DNA of 64,000 bases from Diphasiastrum complanatum. Taxonomy: Eukaryota; Streptophyta; Lycopodiopsida; Lycopodiales; Lycopodiaceae. The notes below the pieces were generated by a model, which worked only from the letters and a program-made list of their open reading frames with translations, was not told the DNA's origin and did no database searches. Where the stretch lies: positions 19,110,925 through 19,174,924 of the forward strand of contig CM055103.1 in the NCBI GenBank assembly GCA_029204225.1, written 5' to 3'. A program made the position numbers and the translations under genes. Shown here piece after piece: positions 57,140-64,000 of this stretch. Every line of letters begins with the position of its first letter. The stretch's first letter is position 1.

Positions 57140-58448
57140 GGCCCTAAGGCCCCTTGTGGTTGAAGAACTGATCTTCCACAAAAATGATGTCTCGTTTGTA
57201 AAGATAGCCATATCTCCTATCGAAAGTTTTAACTTCCCTAGATTCGTCAAGAATAGTGTAACCCTCTGTATCGAATTTGACCCTATGACCTAAATCAATG
57301 ATTTTGCTTATTGAAAGCATATTTTTAGGAAGATTTGGAATGTGAAGAACATTGGATAGAAATTTTCATCACCTTTTTGAAATTCGATCCTGACAGTTCC
57401 TTCGCCCTCGATAGTATGAGATAAGTTGTCTCCTAGTTGTACAACTCTAGAATGGGTGTATGACTTGTAGTCTTGGAACCAATCATGGTGGTGAGATGTG
57501 TTGCTCCCGAGTCCAAATACCAGGAATCGATATCCTGTAGTTCTCCAACTTTGGCCATGAAGGCTGCTTCATTTTTCTCTTGTGGTTGGGTCGAGTGACT
57601 AGTAGGCAGCATTTGCTTGTTGTTGTTGGAACTGCTTCTTCTTCTCATTGTTGTATTTCAATGTCCTACAGTCCTTAATAAGGTGACTAGTCCTCTTATA
57701 GTATTTATAGAATGATTTCTGTCTTGACTGGAATGATGAAGGCTCTAAATTTGATCCAAGCTGCATGTTAGGATAGTCAGACTTTGTAGATCTCTTGGAT
57801 CTGAACTTTTGATTTTTCTTTGAGAATAGAGCTTGAGGATTCGATCTTGAGCTGGTGGAGGATCCATTTCATCTGATCTCCTCTTGAAGTAGCATCGAGA
57901 TGACTCTTGATAGAGTGAAATGTTGTTGGGTCGAGATAGTCCTGACCCAACTTTCGAAAGCTTTAGGTAGACTCAATAGTAGAGTCATTACTGCATCAAA
58001 ATCTTCAATGACTCAATAGTAGAGTCATTGAAGCATCAGAATCTTTAATGACCGAGCCAGTTGCAGTCATCTGCTCCATGAGATTTTTGAATGTGTTGAG
58101 ATGGCTTGAAATATTGTATGCATCATACATTCTTAATGTAAAGAATTTCTTCCTAAAATGTAACTTGGATGTAACATCCTTGATATCATAGAGGATTGCT
58201 AGGTTGTCCCAAGCATTTTTAATTGTCTGAGTAGTTCGAATATGGTTGATTAATCAAGGCAAATGCCTTGCCATCTCTCTGACTCCATTTGGTATGTTGT
58301 TTGCATCGACCTCAGGCTTGATCTCTGTGCCATCAATGATGTCCCACAATTATTTGGCAAGTAGTATGACTTTCATCTTGAACTTCCAGAGATGGTAGTT
58401 TTCTCCATCGAGTTTGTCAAACAAAGATGAACTAGAAAATGGATCCAT
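57140..58448 (-). pseudogene. Copia gag and protease fragment
   Basis: The gag start is at 58448 on the minus strand: MDPFSSSSLFDKLDGENYHL, then WKFKMKVILLAK and WDIIDGTEIK, with a stop between them. The UBN2-like core continues in changing frames to about 57900. The zinc knuckle near 57700 reads FYKYYKRTSHLIKDC, where two Cys of the family pattern C-x2-C are Tyr. The protease has WYLDSGATHLT. The fragment ends near 57140 in the pre-integrase linker, so integrase and RT are missing. Confidence 0.85.
57971..58050. repeat. 40-bp duplication inside copia gag
   Basis: Two adjacent 40-bp units starting ACTCAATAGTAGAGTCATT with few differences; out of frame with gag. Confidence 0.9.
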
Positions 58449-58580
58449 TTTGGTGAAGAGAGCGAGATCGTTGGTAGAGACAACGATGCTGAAAAACTGC
58501 TAGTTGCACACTTTCAAAGCGATGTCTTGATGGAAACAAGACTGGCAACCTACATAGAAATGTAGACTTTCGAACCACAA

Positions 58581-58592
58581 GCTTTGATACCA
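58581..58592 (-). promoter_or_regulatory. Variant copia primer-binding site
   Basis: The minus strand reads TGGTATCAAAGC, one base from the standard site. An LTR start TGTCAAAA lies at 58593 on the + strand. The LTR's far end is not located, but the DNA to about 59100 could be LTR. Confidence 0.75.
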
Positions 58593-59454
58593 TGTCAAAA
58601 ATCGGTGGTGTAGCATAAATGAGTTCTGACACAAGGATAAACTTACAACGGACAATTGTGGATCAGAAGTGTGTTAGCATAGCAGCAAGAATCAAGATGT
58701 AATGCAGTCTGTAATAATGCACAAAAGAAGAATAACAGTTGTGTGTGGACAAAGTTGCACTCTTTCATTAAAAAAATAGAGTACATGAGCGTGGAACAAT
58801 GCGCTGGTCTGTGAGGTGCAACAATACAGAGCTTCAGATGCTTGATCGGTGCTAGATGAATTCTTACTTTTGTCTGGGGAAAAACAATTAGACCCGAAGG
58901 AATCAAATGAAAATTCAATGATCATTGACTGCTAAAGGTGCAGACTTTATTCTAAATTCACTTGACTTGTTGATGATTGTAGTTCAATGATCAATAATTG
59001 AGAGTATAAGTTTGAATCTACTTAATTTACTATAGACGTCCTATAGTAGATAGCCATCGTTGTAAAAAGTAAATCTATGTACAAGTAGGTGGACTGTCAA
59101 TGTCATCTTTCTGATTGTGACGTGGGTTGGAATCAACTGACAGTACATGGATCGACTTTTCCTTGAATCAAATTTGATCTGACTTGATGAGTGAGTTGAG
59201 AGTAGATGGAGTCGGGTAAGTCGAGAGTTGGATCAGTCGATGGAGTATGTACAGATTTCAGGATGTACCAACTTAGAGACAAAGGATTGGAAGAACTAAT
59301 CAGAGCGTTGGCGGGAAGTGAGGTAAGGACCAAAAGGAGAGTCAAGCAAACAGGTGAAAGTACCATGGGGCACAATGCGAATGCTTAAAGCAAAGCGAGG
59401 ACATAGAACTTAGACTTCTCCTTATTCGAGCGAGAGGAGCAGCAGTAACAAAAC

Positions 59455-59970
59455 TTAGAGAAAACTCCAAGTTGGTGAGTGAGCAGGCCTACAAGAGTGA
59501 ATGGGGTCAACTAGACGAAGGAAAAAAGCATGACGAAGAGTATGAGAGATAGGCTTAGTAGCAATGGCAAAAAATAGGGGAAACAACGGGCATTCCTGAA
59601 GAATACCACACTTTGGAAAGAAAGAGAAAGAGTGGCACCCATTAAAAAGGAGAGTGGAATGAGAGAAGTATAGGGCATGGACAAAAGTGCAGAAGGACCG
59701 AGGAATACCCAAGGCCAAACAACTGCTAAGATTGTAGTCCCACCCAATTCGGTCAAAGGCTTTGCGAGGTAAAGACGAAGAATCAAAGCAAGAGTGGATG
59801 AAGCAGTAAAAGAATCAGCAAAGGACCATACATTAAGAAGAGAGTCCATAATTTTGTGGCCTTTAATAAAGCCAAACTTCTCAAAAGACAACACAGAAGG
59901 CAATAGAGAGGAGAGGAGTAAAGTCATGGCCGATATAGAGTATGAACTAGTACTTACAATATAGCTCAAA
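59455..59970 (-). pseudogene. L1-type LINE reverse transcriptase fragment
   Basis: The minus strand shows KFGFIKGHKIMDSLLNVWSF and, in another frame, a segment where the family has KAxDRxxWDF. It is followed by LGIPRSFCTFVHALY and a STLLFNGCHSFSF segment, then GILQECPLFPLFFAIATKPI. These are the RT 2-4 motifs of plant L1 elements. The catalytic FADD lies further downstream and is lost in the interval that now holds copia and palindrome sequences. Confidence 0.82.
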
Positions 59971-60331
59971 TGGTGGTGTGATATCCTCTACCCAAATTAT
60001 TGACTCTTTGTTGCACACCTGTGTTAATCAAGAAAATTATTACTAGGTAAGCATGATGCTAGCCTATGAGATGACAAATTTTTAATGTGCCAAGATATCC
60101 TTTTCTGACATAGGTGGAAATCTCACTAGCCATCAAATTTTTAAGGGCCCACGAAAACTGTGTGCGCTACCCATTAGATTTGGGATTGTTTTTATCATGA
60201 AAGAGTGTTCTCGGAGCATTATAGTTTAGCACATCATTTTACCATGAAAAAAAAACAAGTTTAAAAAGATTTTATTTTTGAAGCTAGCACGCCATCGTGC
60301 TAGCCTGGGTGTGTGTGTGTGGGTGGAAAGT

Positions 60332-60355
60332 GGGGGGGGGGGGGGGGGGGGGGGG
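60332..60355. repeat. G homopolymer, about 24 bp
   Basis: A long G run follows GTGTGTGTGTGGGTGGAAAGT, just outside the left arm of the inverted repeat at 60364. Confidence 0.95.
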
Positions 60356-60363
60356 CGGTGCGG

Positions 60364-60782
60364 TTTGAGATCTCCCCTTTGGTGTCTCCCTTTTTCTTGA
60401 ACCATGGGTAGAAAATGAAACTTGCAAAATCTCACTCGCGTAGTGTCAAAACATGATTTCAACAAAAAGATCATGAACAACATATTCATTCCAATTGTTT
60501 AGCAGCACTACAAAATCAACAAGAAATATTTACATTTTCACAAGAAGCGAAGGAAAGAGATGATAAAGTTAGAAACATATGTAGTGGTCAGCAAAAAAAT
60601 GCCATTAAGAAAAATATGTTTAATTACAAGAATATGAAGCAAGAATATGTTTGATTACAATAACAGTAACTTATCAGGAAAAGAAAGAAATATAGAGTCT
60701 CACAACACTAATTTTCCATGGAATTGTCAAGGAATAAGTAGAATTTTAACTAAAAGGGAGACACCAAAGGGGAGATCTCAAA
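60364..60782. mobile_element. 31-bp perfect inverted repeat pair
   Basis: TTTGAGATCTCCCCTTTGGT... at 60364-60394 is the exact reverse complement of 60752-60782. The 357 bp between them have no gene. It may be a small inverted-repeat element or a rearrangement relic. Confidence 0.75.
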
Positions 60783-63700
60783 GCCTAGTCACATTTCAAA
60801 GCAAAACAAATTTGAAACATATATTCCTATCCATGAGGGTCTCTATGTGGGAGAGAAGAATATAAGATTTATCCCTATTAATGATAAACGAAGATGATGT
60901 AATCCTAGTTGGTTCTATTAAATACTTTGTCTATGCTAATATGTAATACACGAGCATCAAAAAAGTCTTGCATATACTCCTTAGGTAAGGTCTAGTGCTT
61001 AGAATGATATCCACAAATTTTCATCCTTTATTTAAATCAAGATTCTGTAATGAGATGACAATGCTTAGTGGATGTCAAAAAAAACAATCTCTTTTGTTGA
61101 GATTTGACAATACACATCAACTCTATCCTTCATCTACTCTTACAATAAGATGGTAATACAATTATATTGAAACAAGTAAGCAAATAACGTGGAGAAATGA
61201 AGGTGCTAAGCCATAGATGGGAAAAGACAAAAGTGAAGAGAGGATGTAGAATCGCCATAAGGTACATGAAAGAGATAAAAGCCAAAAAGCAAGCTAGACA
61301 ACTAAGAAACTATTAACATGAGGTAAATTGTTGAATGGTAGGTGGCTAAATTGAATAGCCACAATAATTTATTCGTAACATACAACTAGGACATGCTTCA
61401 GACTTCCATGTGACAAAATCAGGTAATTAATCTTGTAAACAAGCATTTGCATATAAGATGATTTTAGGGAATACTTATTCAATTAGGAAAGTATATTTGT
61501 AAATGCCAAATTTGAGTGAAAGTAATTAAGAAACATGTTTGTGGATAGCTAAGCCAAGTGTAAATAGGAAGTTTTGCATATAGAGAGGGGTTTCAATAGA
61601 TGTTCTAGTTCCAATAATGTTTTTTTTTGGGTGTGTAAAATAGATAGAGAGGAAATTGAGCTCCTTTTGTGAGGATAGGTTGAGAATAACCTAAGAGTTA
61701 TGATTAGGGAAGAGAAATTGCATTCGACTTCCTCCAGATACAATGAGGTAATTCGTTATTTATTTCTGCAAATTGTGATACACAGAGTCAAAAAATGGTG
61801 TAGAAGTAACAATGTAATTTTGAAAAATGGTTGATGAGGTTTTCTCACCCCTTTGTGGACTATATTCATATGATTCAAGTATTGATGAAAAGAGGCAAAG
61901 TCAACCTTTGATGACCTTGTGAATGATACAAAGATTTCATTGCTCTAGTTTGGAACGTAACATGGTGTTTGTCACAAGTGGTGGATATGAGTTTTCTCGC
62001 CCTTGTAGAACCGTTTGGACAACTAATGTGATTCAATGTTAATGAAAAGAGACAAAATGGACCTTTAAAAGACTTTTCCAAAACTTTGGAAAACTCATCT
62101 ACATGTTCCACAAGAGCATTAAGTGCAAATGTCCTACTAAGACTTGCCACTGAGTCACATATTTGTGTAACAAAATTGCGTTTGGTTTGAATTACAAACT
62201 TATCCAAGTATCTCCAAGAGAATTGTGGAGGATAATTACATGAAGATCTAGGCTATTCCAAAGGAGACTAATAGGTCTATAGACATGATCTATAGAAGCA
62301 AGTATGAAATCTAGAAAATTATAATCAAATTTTGGGGTATGAAAAAAAATTGAAGCAATGTTGCTTCAAGAAAAATCCAGAAGAAGAAATCCAACAACAT
62401 GATATTGGTTCAAAAACTCAAGCCAAAGAAAGGCCTAAACAAACAGAAGAAAAAAGAGACTCAAAAGAAGAATTATCAGAAAAGAAGAATTATCACAATT
62501 AACAACAAATGAATAAGCTACATCATCCACAAAGACCAAAACGTTTCGCAAGTGTTTCCAGTGAAACAACCATGATATCCATCATTCAAGAATCCTAAAA
62601 TATAAAAATCAGTAGTAAAAGCATGCAGATCAACATCAAGTGAATGTTGAGGCAACATAAGCACCAAAGATCGAGGATGAACAATCTCTGTTCACAGCAA
62701 AGTCAAATGAATCAATTGGAGAAAACTCATAGTACTTGGACTCTAAAGCTACACAACACATGACCTTTCACAAGAATTGTTCTAGCAATATCGGTTGAAT
62801 GAACTAGGTAATGACAATGCTCACCGTGTCATCAGTGAAGGTATTATAAAGTGCCATTTTCAAAATCAAAAACTAAAGTCCATGGCTAATGTATTTAAGT
62901 CCCTGATCTGTAGACGAATTTACTCTCTATAAGTAGAAGGCATACTCAGGACATAAATGAGTCATATGAACAAAACCTAACTAGCCTAGTTTTGGTAGCT
63001 ATCACACTAGCATGATTGGATTGTATTTACTGATGGAGAACGGACAGAAGTAGGAGGGAGAGAACAATAGAGTGCGAACTCTTCCGATATGGGCTGCTAC
63101 TGACTGCCAGCAAGAACGACCTCTTGGTATAAGGAGAGATTGTAAATTCCAAACATGATCACAACATCATGCGTTCTCAGGATAGGATCGTTAAAATAAT
63201 TGCATACTCTGATAAATTGCGAGTACAGTCCACCGAAGAGATTTGATAGTGCAGAATTATCGATAATTAGTCTGAGTATGAAGTTCAGTTCAGAAGTTAA
63301 AGGATAGTGCAGTGTGATAGCGCTTGTTCCCCTCAAGCGTCAAAGACAGCCGTCGTCTGATCAAATTTTGAGGAGTCAAAGACGTCCATGATTTGATCAG
63401 ACTGAGTGAACGAGATGAGACAAGTAATGGAAGAGTGTAATCAAATCACAACGTGCATACATCTACGTTAGAGACAGATGGAGAAAAGCGTTGTTTCTAT
63501 ATTACACTGAATGCTTGTCTAAAAACAAGACTCAACGAATGGTTACAACCTGAGAAAGGGAGGCATAACTCATATGCAAATCTTTCGCTCTGTTGCACTT
63601 AGCTAAATGAGAGCTGGAGATGTATTTATATAGATCCTTGTTTATTACAAGAATCACTTAACTAATCTTTAATTACAAGACTAATTTAGTTTAAACTATG

Positions 63701-64000
63701 TACTTGCTCGTGAAATAATGTACAACTACATCTGTACAACTGAATAACAGTGCTACGACTCGAAGTCATTGAAATAGTGAAGTTTGTCGCATTCTTCGCA
63801 TTTCTTGCAAACTTTGCAAGGCTTCTGTCTCATACTTCGGATTTTCTAGAGGCAGTTGGAATGAAGTAGAACCATCTATCGGGTACTTTGCATACTTCGC
63901 ATATTTATGAATTAGTTAAAATTGTCGATCGTTGAATTATAATGGATTGTCGCATTTTTTGCAAGGAGTGTCGCATTTCTAAAATAGTTGGAATGTTAAG
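60783..64000. other. AT-rich region, no recognised gene
   Basis: Scattered short frames only. Between 61842 and 62090 two diverged copies of a roughly 150-bp unit lie in tandem (GTTTTCTC..CCTT, TGATTCAA, TGAAAAGAG..CAAA). Near 63345-63405 the block AAAGAC..TCTGATCA repeats with variation. TGTCGCATTTTTTGCAAGG-like motifs at 63780-63980 resemble those at 30280-30540 in the opposite orientation. Confidence 0.4.
61842..62090. repeat. Diverged direct repeat, offset about 149 bp
   Basis: TTTTCTCACCCCTTTGTGGA... near 61842 and TTTTCTCGCCCTTGTAGAAC... near 61991 are followed by matching TGATTCAA and TTAATGAAAAGAG-type blocks. Confidence 0.65.

Overview
The window looks like nuclear DNA of a land plant with a large, repeat-rich genome. 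Ty1/copia and Ty3/gypsy retroelements in several states of decay, LINEs, fold-back elements and long (GA)n tracts fill almost all of it. Only one protein gene has a full, well-supported structure: a six-exon short-chain dehydrogenase of the plant 11-beta-hydroxysteroid-dehydrogenase/steroleosin type (49722-52037, + strand). One LINE (about 5747-15330) has a reverse transcriptase unlike the usual flowering-plant L1 type. It resembles types I associate with mosses, algae and gymnosperms, so a non-flowering plant is possible, but this is a guess and the species cannot be fixed.

Layout. 1-4.1 kb: a decayed minus-strand copia whose integrase is split by a 411-bp solo LTR with a 5-bp target-site duplication. 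5.7-15.3 kb: a minus-strand LINE (ORF1, endonuclease, RT, C-terminal zinc-finger region) split by a nearly complete plus-strand copia (6405-11698; LTRs about 1.3% diverged; duplication GAGGT). 15.3-20.1 kb: low-complexity DNA with two minisatellites and a promoter-like segment on the minus strand (two identical ACACGTGGCA boxes and a TATA box) that has no convincing gene. 20.6-24.7 kb: a fold-back element, then mixed gypsy and copia fragments. 26.7-32.3 kb: related gypsy LTRs in opposite orientation, a minus-strand gypsy protease fragment and a copia 3' end. 31.7-37.9 kb: a decayed plus-strand gypsy of the Tat/Athila type with an unusual repeated leader. 38-42.5 kb: AT-rich DNA without recognisable genes. 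42.5-44.8 kb: a copia reduced to two LTRs plus about 0.4 kb, with a (GA)n tract inside each LTR. 46-47.4 kb: copia and gypsy scraps. 48.9-52.0 kb: minisatellites, a (GA)n tract and the dehydrogenase gene. 53.4 kb: a (TA)n/GGTACCGC cluster. 54.8-60 kb: a minus-strand L1-type LINE interrupted by a copia gag fragment and a 603-bp GC-rich palindrome. 60.3-64 kb: inverted repeats and undefined AT-rich DNA.

There is no operon-like or defence-like gene set and no CRISPR array, and I recognised no tRNA or rRNA gene. The biology here is transposon nesting around one membrane- or lipid-droplet-associated redox gene. I found no convincing new multi-gene system. The most unusual signals are the LTR-borne (GA)n tracts, the large palindrome, the CTCTCGCA/TGCGAGAG array in the gypsy leader, the GC hairpin between the LINE ORFs, and the promoter without a visible gene.
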